Below are positions 17,611-25,340 of a DNA stretch of 64,000 nucleotides, in pieces. Position 1 is the first letter of the stretch; every line of letters begins with the position of its first letter. Both the position numbers and the translations under genes were made by a program. This DNA is from Clostridium sp. 26_21. GTDB lineage: Bacteria; Bacillota; Clostridia; TANB77; CAG-508. The DNA is taken from the NCBI GenBank assembly GCA_001915995.1, contig MNRO01000018.1, forward strand, positions 96,609 to 160,608, in the 5' to 3' direction. Under the pieces are notes generated by a model. The model was not told where the DNA came from, did no database searches, and saw nothing but the letters and a program-made list of their open reading frames with translations.

Positions 17611-17985
17611 TTATAGAGAAATGCAACCTCTCCAAAACTCACGATCTTTCATCGCAGTTGCAAAGTCAACTGCATCCTGGATATTACGGAAACTGAACAT
17701 CACTTTTACAGTGTCGTCACTGTATTCAGTTTTCATGTCCGTCAACCCGAAGTTATTGGCAAACTTCATCGAATATGCGATGATATGAGCCTTTTCCCGC
17801 GTTACGGGATTCAACTTCTGATTGTTGGCAATTCCCCACCAGTTGTTTTCTACTTCGGTAGGTCTTTTTCCTAAGGCAACGATATGTGCCGGCCGATCAA
17901 AGCTGACGACCACCACATTGTTGTTTATAGAAATAATGCGGATATTCTCGATGGCGGAAGTTTTGGTTACTTTTACAACCTTCAT
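17611..17985 (-). CDS. hypothetical protein, 124 aa, atypical codon use
   Basis: Not recognised. The 124-residue protein begins MKVVKVTKTS; its last part (DTVKVMFSFRNIQDAVDFA) looks like a small alpha/beta fold. The start at 17985 has AAGGAGG 9 nt upstream; an in-frame ATG at 18021 lacks one. Its codons are among the most G/C-rich in the window (CGC, GGC, CCG). It has its own promoter (18061-18089) and converges with the 93-residue gene. Probably acquired, or under different codon selection. Confidence 0.65.
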   Translation of the reverse strand: MKVVKVTKTSAIENIRIISINNNVVVVSFDRPAHIVALGKRPTEVENNWWGIANNQKLNPVTREKAHIIAYSMKFANNFGLTDMKTEYSDDTVKVMFSFRNIQDAVDFATAMKDREFWRGCISL

Positions 17986-18060
17986 ACTGATGGGCCTCCT
18001 TATAACCCAGATATCACCCACAATTTTGCGTGGGAATGTGAAAATATATTTTATAAATCA

Positions 18061-18089
18061 ATTATAATACTTTTTACCACGAAAGTCAA
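18061..18089 (-). promoter_or_regulatory. sigma-A promoter (minus strand)
   Basis: Reading the minus strand: TTGACT (18084-18089), 17-bp spacer, TATAAT (18061-18066). Drives the 124-residue gene. Confidence 0.8.
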
Positions 18090-18230
18090 CATAATTATTG
18101 CAAGCTGATATTTAATCTATGATATATGTCCAAAATAATTTGTAATATCATATAATAATTACTTGTACTTTTTTTATATTTGTGATATTATAATCACGAA
18201 ATTAAAACTCAGTATAAATGGAGGTTTCAA

Positions 18231-19103
18231 ATGAAAATATTAGTAACAGGAGCTAACGGAATGTTAGCCAAAGAAGTAAAAGAAAAATTTGCAAAAGGAA
18301 ATGAAATAATAGCAACAGATGTATCAGAATTAGATATAACAAATGAAAAAGCAGTTATGGAATATGTAGAAAATACAAAGCCAGAATATATAATAAATTG
18401 TGCAGCATATACAGCTGTAGACAAAGCAGAAGAAAATTATGACTTAGCAGATAGAATAAATGGAGATGGACCAACAAATTTAGCTAAAGCAGCAAAAAAA
18501 GTTGGTGCAAAATTAGTACATATATCTACAGACTATGTATTTGGTGGAAATTTAGATATATCAGAAGATTATAAAGAAGATGATGAAAAACATCCAGTAA
18601 CAGCATATGGAAAAACAAAATTACATGGTGAAGAAGGAATAACAGCAAACATGGATGAATATTACATCTTCAGAACAGCATGGTTATATGGAGTTGGAGG
18701 AAACAATTTTGTAAAAACAATGACAAAATTAGGATCAACAAGAGATGAAATAAATGTAGTATCAGATCAACATGGAAGTCCAACATATGCAAAAGATCTA
18801 ACAGAAATAATATATCAAGCAATAGAGAAAAAAATACCTTATGGAATATATAATGCTACAAATGAAGGATATACAACATGGTATGATTTTACAAAAGAAA
18901 TATTAGCAGAACAAGGAATTACATGTAAAGTAAATCCTGTAACAACAGAACAATATATAGAAATGATGAAAGTTACACAAGCAAAAAGACCATTTAATTC
19001 ACAAATGTCAAAAGCAAAACTTGAAGCATGTGGAATAAAAGTTCCTGAGTGGAAAGATGGATTAAAAAGATACTTAGAAGAAGCAAAAAAAATAGAACAA
19101 TAG
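18231..19103 (+). CDS. rfbD: dTDP-4-dehydrorhamnose reductase
   Basis: Last step of dTDP-L-rhamnose synthesis (cytoplasm). SDR fold: nucleotide-binding GANGMLAKE at the N terminus and catalytic YGKTK (Tyr-x3-Lys). First of a four-gene rhamnose cassette in the order D-A-C-B. GGAGG Shine-Dalgarno. A TATAAT (18189-18194) precedes it, and an inverted repeat TAATATCA/TGATATTA (18143-18150/18183-18190) brackets the promoter region. Confidence 0.94.
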   Translation: MKILVTGANGMLAKEVKEKFAKGNEIIATDVSELDITNEKAVMEYVENTKPEYIINCAAYTAVDKAEENYDLADRINGDGPTNLAKAAKKVGAKLVHISTDYVFGGNLDISEDYKEDDEKHPVTAYGKTKLHGEEGITANMDEYYIFRTAWLYGVGGNNFVKTMTKLGSTRDEINVVSDQHGSPTYAKDLTEIIYQAIEKKIPYGIYNATNEGYTTWYDFTKEILAEQGITCKVNPVTTEQYIEMMKVTQAKRPFNSQMSKAKLEACGIKVPEWKDGLKRYLEEAKKIEQ

Positions 19104-19118
19104 AAAGGATGTAGTATT

Positions 19119-20009
19119 ATGAAAAATAGAAAAGGAATTATATTAGCAGGAGGAAGTGGAACAAGATTATATCCATTAACACTTGCAATATCAAAACAAA
19201 TAATGCCTGTATATGATAAGCCAATGATTTATTATCCATTATCAATATTAATGCAAGCAGATATAAGAGAAGTTTTAATAATAACAACACCAAGAGATTT
19301 AGAAACATTTAAAAGTTTACTTGGAGATGGAAGCCAATGGGGAATGAAATTTGAATATAAAGTTCAAGAAAAACCAAATGGTTTAGCAGAAGCATTTATT
19401 ATAGGAGAAGACTTTATAGGACAAGATAATGTTGCAATGATATTAGGTGATAATATGTTTTATGGAGAACATTTAGCACAAAAATTAAAAGAAGCAAATG
19501 AAAGAGAAAATGAAGCAACAATATTTGGGTATTATGTAAAAGATCCAAGGGCATACGGAGTGGTAGAAATTGATGAAAATGGAAAAGCTGTGTCAATTGA
19601 AGAAAAACCAGCAAATCCAAAATCAAATTATGCTGTACCAGGATTATATTTCTATACAAATGAAGTAATAGAAATAGCCAAAAATGTAAAACCATCTGCA
19701 AGAGGAGAATTAGAAATAACATCAATAAATGAAGAATATATGAAAAGAGGTCAACTAAAAGTTGAAAAATTAGGAAGAGGAATGACATGGTTTGATACAG
19801 GCACACATGATGCATTAATAGAAACAGCAAGTTTTGTTCAAACAATTCAAAAACGCCAAGGTCTACAAATATGTTGTCCAGAAGAAATAGCATTTGATAA
19901 AGGATGGATAAATTCAGAACAATTATCAAATTTAGCTCAAAAATATATGAAAACAGATTATGGAAAATATTTAAAAGATGTAGCAGACGACGTATTTGGT
20001 GAAGAATAG
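19119..20009 (+). CDS. rfbA: glucose-1-phosphate thymidylyltransferase
   Basis: First step of the pathway: joins dTTP and glucose-1-phosphate to dTDP-glucose. N-terminal pyrophosphorylase signature [11 protein letters not shown], the LGDNMFYG block, and 296 residues, normal for RmlA. It is 15 bp after rfbD with an AAAGGATG Shine-Dalgarno. Confidence 0.96.
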   Translation: MKNRKGIILAGGSGTRLYPLTLAISKQIMPVYDKPMIYYPLSILMQADIREVLIITTPRDLETFKSLLGDGSQWGMKFEYKVQEKPNGLAEAFIIGEDFIGQDNVAMILGDNMFYGEHLAQKLKEANERENEATIFGYYVKDPRAYGVVEIDENGKAVSIEEKPANPKSNYAVPGLYFYTNEVIEIAKNVKPSARGELEITSINEEYMKRGQLKVEKLGRGMTWFDTGTHDALIETASFVQTIQKRQGLQICCPEEIAFDKGWINSEQLSNLAQKYMKTDYGKYLKDVADDVFGEE

Positions 20010-20030
20010 AAAAAATTATTTAATTCAAAA

Positions 20031-20073
20031 GAAAGGAGAGATATCTAGCTAAAAACTGGATATCTAGTATAAC
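20031..20073 (+). promoter_or_regulatory. split ribosome-binding site with stem-loop before rfbC
   Basis: The only Shine-Dalgarno (GAAAGGAG, 20031-20038) is 35 nt from the ATG. Between them a 10-bp stem AGATATCTAG / CTGGATATCT (20039-20048/20056-20065, 7-nt loop) would, when folded, leave 8 nt between GGAG and ATG. Confidence 0.6.
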
Positions 20074-20664
20074 ATGGGAAAATTCAAAAAAACAGAAACA
20101 ACAATAGATGGTGTATATATAATAGAACCAACAGTATTTGGAGACAATAGAGGATACTTTATGGAAACATATAGCAAAAAAGATTTTGAAGAAATAGGAC
20201 TAAATTATGATTTTGTACAAGACAATCAATCAAAATCAAAAAAAGGTGTGTTAAGAGGATTACATTTTCAAAAAGAAAATACACAGGCGAAACTTGTTAG
20301 ATGTATAAAAGGTGAAGTATTTGATGTTGCTGTTGATTTAAGACCTGGAAGTAAAACATATGGAAAATGGGAAGGTGTTATATTAACAGAAGAAAATAAA
20401 AAAATGTTTATGATACCAAAAGGATTTGCACATGGATTTTTAGTATTATCAGACGAAGCTGAATTTACATATAAATGTGATGATATATATAATCATGAAG
20501 CAGAAGGTGGATTAAAATTTGATGATCCAGATGTTGGAATTGAATGGCCAATGGGAGATTTAAAGAAAGAAGATTTAATAACATCAGAAAAAGATGCAAA
20601 ATGGCCATCTTTACAAGAATTAAAACAAACAGACTTATTTAAAAATATAAAAGGAGAAATTTAA
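20074..20664 (+). CDS. rfbC: dTDP-4-dehydrorhamnose 3,5-epimerase
   Basis: Epimerises dTDP-4-keto-6-deoxyglucose in the rhamnose pathway. RmlC cupin with the catalytic LRGLHFQ histidine and FAHGF block; 196 residues. Its Shine-Dalgarno is unusually far upstream with a stem-loop in between (see 20031-20073). rfbB begins 2 bp after its stop. Confidence 0.95.
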   Translation: MGKFKKTETTIDGVYIIEPTVFGDNRGYFMETYSKKDFEEIGLNYDFVQDNQSKSKKGVLRGLHFQKENTQAKLVRCIKGEVFDVAVDLRPGSKTYGKWEGVILTEENKKMFMIPKGFAHGFLVLSDEAEFTYKCDDIYNHEAEGGLKFDDPDVGIEWPMGDLKKEDLITSEKDAKWPSLQELKQTDLFKNIKGEI

Positions 20665-20666
20665 TT

Positions 20667-21632
20667 ATGAAAAATATATTAGTAACAGGTGCAGCAGGAT
20701 TTATAGGAGCAAATTTTGTCGAATATTTTGTAAATAAACATCCAGACTACAAAGTAGTTGTAGTAGATAAATTAACATATGCAGGAAATATGGCAAATTT
20801 AGATAAAGTAAAAGATAAAATATCATTTGAAAAAGCAGATATATGTGATTTTGAAAAAATGAAAGAAATATTTGATAAATATGATATAAATGGTGTAATA
20901 CATTTTGCTGCTGAATCACATGTAGACAACAGTATAAAAAATCCATTTGTATTTACACATACAAATGTAATAGGAACACATACATTATTAGAAACAGCAA
21001 AACAAAAATGGGGAGAAGGTTCAGAAAATAAATTTGTACATATATCAACAGATGAAGTATATGGTGCATTAGGAGAAGATGGATATTTTACAGAAAAATC
21101 ACCAATACAACCAAGTAGCCCATATTCAGCATCAAAAGCAAGTTCAGATTTAATTGCATTTGCATATCATACAACATATAAAATGAATGTAAATGTAACA
21201 AATTGTTCAAACAATTATGGACCATATCAACATAATGAAAAATTAATCCCACACATGATTAAACTTGCAATGAATAATGAAAAATTACCAGTTTATGGTA
21301 CAGGAAAAAATATAAGAGATTGGTTATATGTAGAAGATCATTGTAAAGCAATAGATATGGTATTCCATAAAGGTATTGCTGGTGAAAGATATAATATAGG
21401 TGGACACAATGAAAAAAGAAATATAGATATTGTAAAACTTATATTAAAAAGATTAGGAAAATCAGAAGATTTAATTCAATATGTAGAAGATAGAAAAGGT
21501 CATGATTATAGATATGCAATAGATCCAAGTAAAATAAAAGCAGAACTTGGATGGGAACCAGAAACAAAATTTGAAGATGGGATTGTAAAAACAATAGATT
21601 GGTATATAGCAAATCCAGATTGGCTTAAATAA
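20667..21632 (+). CDS. rfbB: dTDP-glucose 4,6-dehydratase
   Basis: Converts dTDP-glucose to the 4-keto-6-deoxy sugar. Extended SDR: GAAGFIGANF Rossmann motif, the STDEVYG catalytic block and YSASKAS (Tyr-x3-Lys). 321 residues. Tightly coupled to rfbC (AAAGGAGA Shine-Dalgarno inside the rfbC end). Confidence 0.96.
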   Translation: MKNILVTGAAGFIGANFVEYFVNKHPDYKVVVVDKLTYAGNMANLDKVKDKISFEKADICDFEKMKEIFDKYDINGVIHFAAESHVDNSIKNPFVFTHTNVIGTHTLLETAKQKWGEGSENKFVHISTDEVYGALGEDGYFTEKSPIQPSSPYSASKASSDLIAFAYHTTYKMNVNVTNCSNNYGPYQHNEKLIPHMIKLAMNNEKLPVYGTGKNIRDWLYVEDHCKAIDMVFHKGIAGERYNIGGHNEKRNIDIVKLILKRLGKSEDLIQYVEDRKGHDYRYAIDPSKIKAELGWEPETKFEDGIVKTIDWYIANPDWLK

Positions 21633-21633
21633 G

Positions 21634-21682
21634 AAAGGAGATAAGTGTTAGTTTCTATGAAGCTAACACTTTAACTGATGAA
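21634..21682 (+). promoter_or_regulatory. split ribosome-binding site with stem-loop and mini-ORF before yqeK
   Basis: AAAGGAG (21634-21640) is followed by a 12-bp stem (21643-21654/21660-21671, 5-nt loop), then ATGAAATGA: a two-codon ORF (ATG 21678, stop 21684-21686) whose stop overlaps the yqeK ATG at 21683. Confidence 0.55.
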
Positions 21683-22264
21683 ATGAAAAAAGTAGATACA
21701 ATGAAAGAAGAATTAAAACAAATATTATCAGAAAAAAGATATATTCATTCTATAGGTGTAATGGAAATGGCAATGGAACTTGCCCAAATTTATAATATTG
21801 ATATAGAAACAGCACAAATTGCAGGACTTCTTCATGACAATGCAAAAGAGATGACAGATGATGAAATGTTACAATATGTAAAAGAAAATAATATCCAGAT
21901 TTCAGAGACTGAAAGAAATAGTGTTAAATTATTACACGGTAAAATTGGTGCAGATATAGCTAAGAAAAAATATGGTGTTAGCGAAGAAATTGCTAAAGCA
22001 ATTGAATATCATACGACAACAAATCCTAATATGGATACATTAGCCAAAATAATTTATGTTTCAGATAAAATTGAATTAAATAGAAAAACAGAAAAATATG
22101 ATATTGAAGCAGAAAGAAAATTAGCAAAAGAAGATTTAGATAAAGCAATGTTATTAATAATAAATGATGTGACAAAATATCTAATAGAACAAGGTAAATT
22201 AATTGCAATAGAAAGTATTGAAACAAGAAATAAATTATTAGTAAATATAAAAGGAGAAAATTAA
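21683..22264 (+). CDS. yqeK: HD-domain hydrolase, YqeK family (diadenosine tetraphosphatase)
   Basis: Members hydrolyse Ap4A symmetrically. HD signature: HSIGVMEMA His, LLHDNAKEM HD pair, HGKIGA and the EYHTTTN histidine; 193 residues. Located after the rhamnose genes and overlapping rsmE by 1 bp. YqeK usually sits with nadD/rsfS, which are not here. The start could alternatively be the ATG at 21701, but that one has no Shine-Dalgarno. Confidence 0.9.
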   Translation: MKKVDTMKEELKQILSEKRYIHSIGVMEMAMELAQIYNIDIETAQIAGLLHDNAKEMTDDEMLQYVKENNIQISETERNSVKLLHGKIGADIAKKKYGVSEEIAKAIEYHTTTNPNMDTLAKIIYVSDKIELNRKTEKYDIEAERKLAKEDLDKAMLLIINDVTKYLIEQGKLIAIESIETRNKLLVNIKGEN

Positions 22265-23001
22265 TGCCACGATTTTTTGTTAAAAATAATCAAATAAATA
22301 ATAATAAAATAACTATAATTGATGAAGATGTAAAACACATAAAAAATGTGTTAAGAAAACAAATTGGAGATAAAATTGAAGTTTGTAATCAAGATACAGG
22401 AAATTCATATAAATGTGAAATTGAAATAATCGCAGAAAATGAAATAGAAACAAAGATTATAGAGGAACAAAAAAATATTCAAGAAAAGATAAAAGTGGAT
22501 ATATATCAAGGATTGCCAAAATCAGATAAAATGGAATTAATAATTCAAAAATCAGTTGAATTAGGGGCAAATTCAATAATACCAGTAAATATGAAAAGAT
22601 GTGTTGTAAAATTAGAAGGAAAAGACGAAATTAAGAAAAATGAAAGATGGCAAAAAATTGCAGAAAGTGCAGCAAAACAATGTGGTAGAAGTTTTATTCC
22701 TGAAGTAAAACATTTAATAAATGTTAAAAAAATTTGTAATTGGATAAATGAATATGATGTAATTATAGTTGCATATGAAAATGAAAAAGAAAACACATTA
22801 AAAGCAGAATTGAAAAAATTAAAAGCATCAGACTTAAAAATAGGAATTGTAATTGGACCAGAAGGTGGATTTGAAGAAAGTGATATAAAATTATTAAAAG
22901 AAAGTGGAGCAAAAATTGTTACATTAGGTGATAGAATATTAAGAACAGAAACAGTAGCATTAAATGTATTGAGTATTATAATGTATGAATTTGAGCAATA
23001 A
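22264..23001 (+). CDS. rsmE: 16S rRNA (uracil1498-N3)-methyltransferase
   Basis: SPOUT-class methyltransferase of the small ribosomal subunit. C-terminal knot motifs IGPEGGFEESDI and LGDRILRTETVAL are intact; 245 residues is normal. The ATG overlaps the yqeK stop as TAATG, with GGAGA upstream. Confidence 0.95.
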   Translation: MPRFFVKNNQINNNKITIIDEDVKHIKNVLRKQIGDKIEVCNQDTGNSYKCEIEIIAENEIETKIIEEQKNIQEKIKVDIYQGLPKSDKMELIIQKSVELGANSIIPVNMKRCVVKLEGKDEIKKNERWQKIAESAAKQCGRSFIPEVKHLINVKKICNWINEYDVIIVAYENEKENTLKAELKKLKASDLKIGIVIGPEGGFEESDIKLLKESGAKIVTLGDRILRTETVALNVLSIIMYEFEQ

Positions 23002-23023
23002 AATAAAAATACAAAGAAAAAGC

Positions 23024-23053
23024 TTGACTTTTATATAGTGTAGGGTGTAAAAT
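23024..23053 (+). promoter_or_regulatory. sigma-A promoter of efp
   Basis: TTGACT (23024-23029), 18-bp spacer, TAAAAT (23048-23053). Confidence 0.7.
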
Positions 23054-23100
23054 AATAATATTGAAAATTATGTTAAGAATTATTAGAAGGGAGAAATAAT

Positions 23101-23667
23101 ATGGCAGGAGTATACATGGCAGGAGATTTTAGAAATGGAACAACATTTGAAATGGACGGAGGAGTATTCAGAGTAGTTGAATTCCAACACGTAAAACCAG
23201 GAAAAGGAGCTGCATTTGTTAGAACAAAATTAAAAAATGTAATAACAGGAGCTGTTTTAGAAAAAACATTTAATCCATCAGATAAATATCCAGGAGCTGA
23301 AATTGAAAAGAAAACAATGCAATATTTATACAATGATGGAGATTTATATTATTTTATGGATAATGATACATATGATCAAATGCCATTAAATAAAGCAGAT
23401 TTAGGAGATTGTTTAAAATATTTAAAAGAAAATATGGAAGTAACAATTCTTTCATTCAAAGGAAAAGTATTTGCTGTTGAACCACCAATATTTGTTGAAT
23501 TAGAAGTTACATATACAGAACCAGGATTTGCTGGAAATACAACAACAACATCTGGAAAACCAGCAAAACTAGAAACAGGACTAGAATTACAAGTTCCTAT
23601 GTTTGTAAACATTGGTGATGTTTTAAGAATTGATACAAGAACATGTGAATATATGGAAAGAGTATAG
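23101..23667 (+). CDS. efp: translation elongation factor P
   Basis: Relieves ribosome stalling at polyproline. Three beta-barrel domains; the tip loop KPGKGAAF carries Lys35, the usual modification position. The modification system is not visible here. 188 residues. ATG at 23101 has a GAAGGGAG Shine-Dalgarno. Followed by a terminator. Confidence 0.97.
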   Translation: MAGVYMAGDFRNGTTFEMDGGVFRVVEFQHVKPGKGAAFVRTKLKNVITGAVLEKTFNPSDKYPGAEIEKKTMQYLYNDGDLYYFMDNDTYDQMPLNKADLGDCLKYLKENMEVTILSFKGKVFAVEPPIFVELEVTYTEPGFAGNTTTTSGKPAKLETGLELQVPMFVNIGDVLRIDTRTCEYMERV

Positions 23668-23678
23668 AATAAATTTAA

Positions 23679-23718
23679 AAGGCTAGTCTATTTATAACAA
23701 AAAAGACCAGTCTTTTTG
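23679..23718 (+). terminator. intrinsic terminator after efp
   Basis: Imperfect 11-bp stem (AAGGCTAGTCT / AGACCAGTCTT, one mismatch, one wobble) and a T run. Confidence 0.7.
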
Positions 23719-23739
23719 TTCGAAAGAGAGGTGAAAAAA

Positions 23740-23904
23740 ATGTCAGAAAAAGAATTATTAGAAAAAATAGAAAAATTAGAAAAAAGAGTTGAAGAACTTG
23801 AGAATGATATGGCAACAGTAAAAGAAGATATGTATGTATTTACAGAAGATGAAGAAAATAGTAATTGCACAGGTTGTTGTTCTAGTTGTGGAGGATGCGA
23901 ATAA
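23740..23904 (+). CDS. small coiled-coil protein with cysteine-rich tail, 54 aa
   Basis: Unnamed. Residues 1-30 are a heptad-like Leu/Glu/Lys coiled coil. The end reads CTGCCSSCGGCE, five Cys in 12 residues, a likely metal or iron-sulfur ligand set. The start at 23740 has a GAGAGGTG Shine-Dalgarno; an in-frame TTG further upstream lies in the efp terminator. Probably a small metal-binding or redox accessory protein; no function can be assigned. Confidence 0.7.
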   Translation: MSEKELLEKIEKLEKRVEELENDMATVKEDMYVFTEDEENSNCTGCCSSCGGCE

Positions 23905-23919
23905 AAATGTCTTAAATTA

Positions 23920-23948
23920 TTGACTATTATGTAAATTAATGATATAAT
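23920..23948 (+). promoter_or_regulatory. sigma-A promoter
   Basis: TTGACT (23920-23925), 17-bp spacer, TATAAT (23943-23948). Confidence 0.8.
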
Positions 23949-23998
23949 ATGAATATCGCAATTTACTTTGAAGAAGTTCTTAAAGGAGGAACTTGATT

Positions 23999-24274
23999 AT
24001 GGGCATGGAAATTACCACTTATGAATTCACAAAAACTGCAGCTTTCCGGATTGATGATAAAAATAATATCCTGAAAGGTGTTACCATTTGTGGGCCTGGT
24101 AGGGACCAGAGAAGCTATTATGCAGTAAGGGCGGAACAGGGGGAAGGAACCCTTACATTAGACATCCTTGAGGAAGCCCTTGCAATCGTCAATCTTTTCA
24201 ACAAAGAAGGATATAATTTCATTATCAATGAAGTTATCCCTGCTACACTCAAAAACCTTGCAACAAATTATTAA
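23999..24274 (+). CDS. hypothetical protein, 91 aa, atypical codon use
   Basis: Not recognised. It begins MGMEITTYEF; GGAGG lies about 9 nt upstream of ATG 23999. Mixed alpha/beta composition, no membrane segment. Weak resemblance in layout to the next two small proteins (beta-rich N half with a YY pair, helical C half) may mean distant paralogy, which I cannot confirm by eye. G/C-richer codons than its neighbours, own promoter, own terminator. Confidence 0.65.
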   Translation: MGMEITTYEFTKTAAFRIDDKNNILKGVTICGPGRDQRSYYAVRAEQGEGTLTLDILEEALAIVNLFNKEGYNFIINEVIPATLKNLATNY

Positions 24275-24300
24275 TAGAACACATCTCCAACAAAGAACTG

Positions 24301-24330
24301 TGTCACTGGTTTTTCCAGTGGCATTTTTTT
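24301..24330 (+). terminator. intrinsic terminator
   Basis: Stem TGTCACTGG / CCAGTGGCA (one wobble), 5-nt loop, 7-T run. Confidence 0.85.
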
Positions 24331-24460
24331 ATATACTAGGAAAGTTCTCCGAACTTCCTAGTATATAAAAACTATAATTGCTAGCCCTTTGAGATTTTCT
24401 CCTTTTAGTCGAAAACTCAAATTGGGCGAGAACAAAGGGCGACTGCGTCGCTTTGTTCTG
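24330..24460. other. stem-loop-rich non-coding stretch
   Basis: No ORF. It holds a long inverted repeat (24330-24347/24351-24367, one bulged A). GCCCTTTG (24384-24391) can pair with CAAAGGGC (24433-24440) around an inner stem. An alternative pairing joins GAACAAAG..CGAC (24430-24443) to GTCGCTTTGTTC (24447-24458). The two pairings are mutually exclusive. It ends exactly at the next promoter. Confidence 0.45.
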
Positions 24461-24489
24461 TTGACAAAAAGAGAAAAATATTTTATAAT
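24461..24489 (+). promoter_or_regulatory. consensus sigma-A promoter
   Basis: TTGACA (24461-24466), 17-bp spacer, TATAAT (24484-24489): perfect consensus. Confidence 0.85.
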
Positions 24490-24531
24490 ATATTGGTTGT
24501 CAAATAACTATTTTTTGAAAAGAGGGAAAAT

Positions 24532-24852
24532 ATGCTTTACAATTTGGATGAAAAGGAAAATGTAAGATGTTTCTCAACAGAATTGCATGAAGATGACTAC
24601 AAAATTGATTTTCAAGGTGGGGAATTACATGGAGTATTAGTAATAAACGAGAATAAAACTGAAACTCAATATTATACAATAATTCCTAAAGGGAGTGAAT
24701 CTAAACTAACAAAATCAATAATAACAATGGCATTTAAAAAATTGTTAAGAGTAGACTCTAAGCAATTTGCTGAAGCATTTGAAATGTTAAAAAATTGCAA
24801 TCCTGACTATTATAAAGCAGTATTTGATGAGGTTTATAAAGAGGAATTCTGA
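24532..24852 (+). CDS. hypothetical protein, 106 aa, paralogue of the next gene
   Basis: Unnamed soluble protein. The C-terminal half (TKSIITMAFKKLLRVDSKQF … MLKNCNPDYYKAVFDE) lines up with the same region of the 99-residue product of 24884-25183, in the pattern T-x-x-I … FK-[KR]-L … V … KxF-x-E … P … K. An AGAGGG Shine-Dalgarno precedes the ATG. Base composition is closer to the host than in the other small islands. First of a two-gene unit. Confidence 0.65.
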   Translation: MLYNLDEKENVRCFSTELHEDDYKIDFQGGELHGVLVINENKTETQYYTIIPKGSESKLTKSIITMAFKKLLRVDSKQFAEAFEMLKNCNPDYYKAVFDEVYKEEF

Positions 24853-24883
24853 ATAAACAGAAAATTCTATAAGTGAGGGCATT

Positions 24884-25183
24884 ATGATAGTAGAATATAA
24901 TACTGAGAAAAAGCATACTGAGTATAAAATCATTGTTGAAGATGGAAGAGTATCAAAGATTATTGTTCAAATTCCAAAAGATGAAGATGTTGAAGAAGAA
25001 GAATATGAAATTAATTCTGATACACTTCAAGAAGGTGTAACAAGACGAATTTGCTATAAGACATTTAAAAGATTATGGAGTGTGAAAAATAATAAATTTT
25101 TAGAAATTGAAAAGATAATTAAACAAACTCAACCTGAATTGTTTAAGATTGCAAATGATGCAGGAAGAAAAAGAAGAGAATAA
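24884..25183 (+). CDS. hypothetical protein, 99 aa, paralogue of the preceding gene
   Basis: Unnamed. The N-terminal half is predicted beta with an acidic stretch (KDEDVEEEEYEI); the C-terminal half matches the preceding protein (FKRLWSVKNNKFLEIEKIIK), suggesting tandem duplication. Shine-Dalgarno GTGAGGG. It lies 31 bp after its paralogue and shares the promoter at 24461 and the terminator downstream. Confidence 0.65.
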   Translation: MIVEYNTEKKHTEYKIIVEDGRVSKIIVQIPKDEDVEEEEYEINSDTLQEGVTRRICYKTFKRLWSVKNNKFLEIEKIIKQTQPELFKIANDAGRKRRE

Positions 25184-25196
25184 TATACTATCATAA

Positions 25197-25248
25197 AACA
25201 AATAAGAAGCTTAATCTCAATAATTTGGGGCTAGGCTTTTTATTTGTT
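25197..25248 (+). terminator. intrinsic terminator
   Basis: Outer arms AACAAATAA / TTATTTGTT with a longer imperfect stem and an inner T run; placed just after the paired hypothetical genes. Confidence 0.65.
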
Positions 25249-25277
25249 AAAAAATACTTAATTTTAAGTTTTAAAAT

Positions 25278-25306
25278 TTGACAAAATACCAAAAAATAAG
25301 TATACT
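25278..25306 (+). promoter_or_regulatory. sigma-A promoter of the glycosyltransferase operon
   Basis: TTGACA (25278-25283), 17-bp spacer, TATACT (25301-25306). The TTGACA could be misread as a TTG start codon. Confidence 0.8.
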
Positions 25307-25340
25307 ATATAATGAAATAAAAGTAAAAAGGATTAGAAAA

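Noticed and set aside
25278..25340. TTG start for a longer GT8 protein
   Set aside because: That TTG is the -35 hexamer of a well-spaced promoter.
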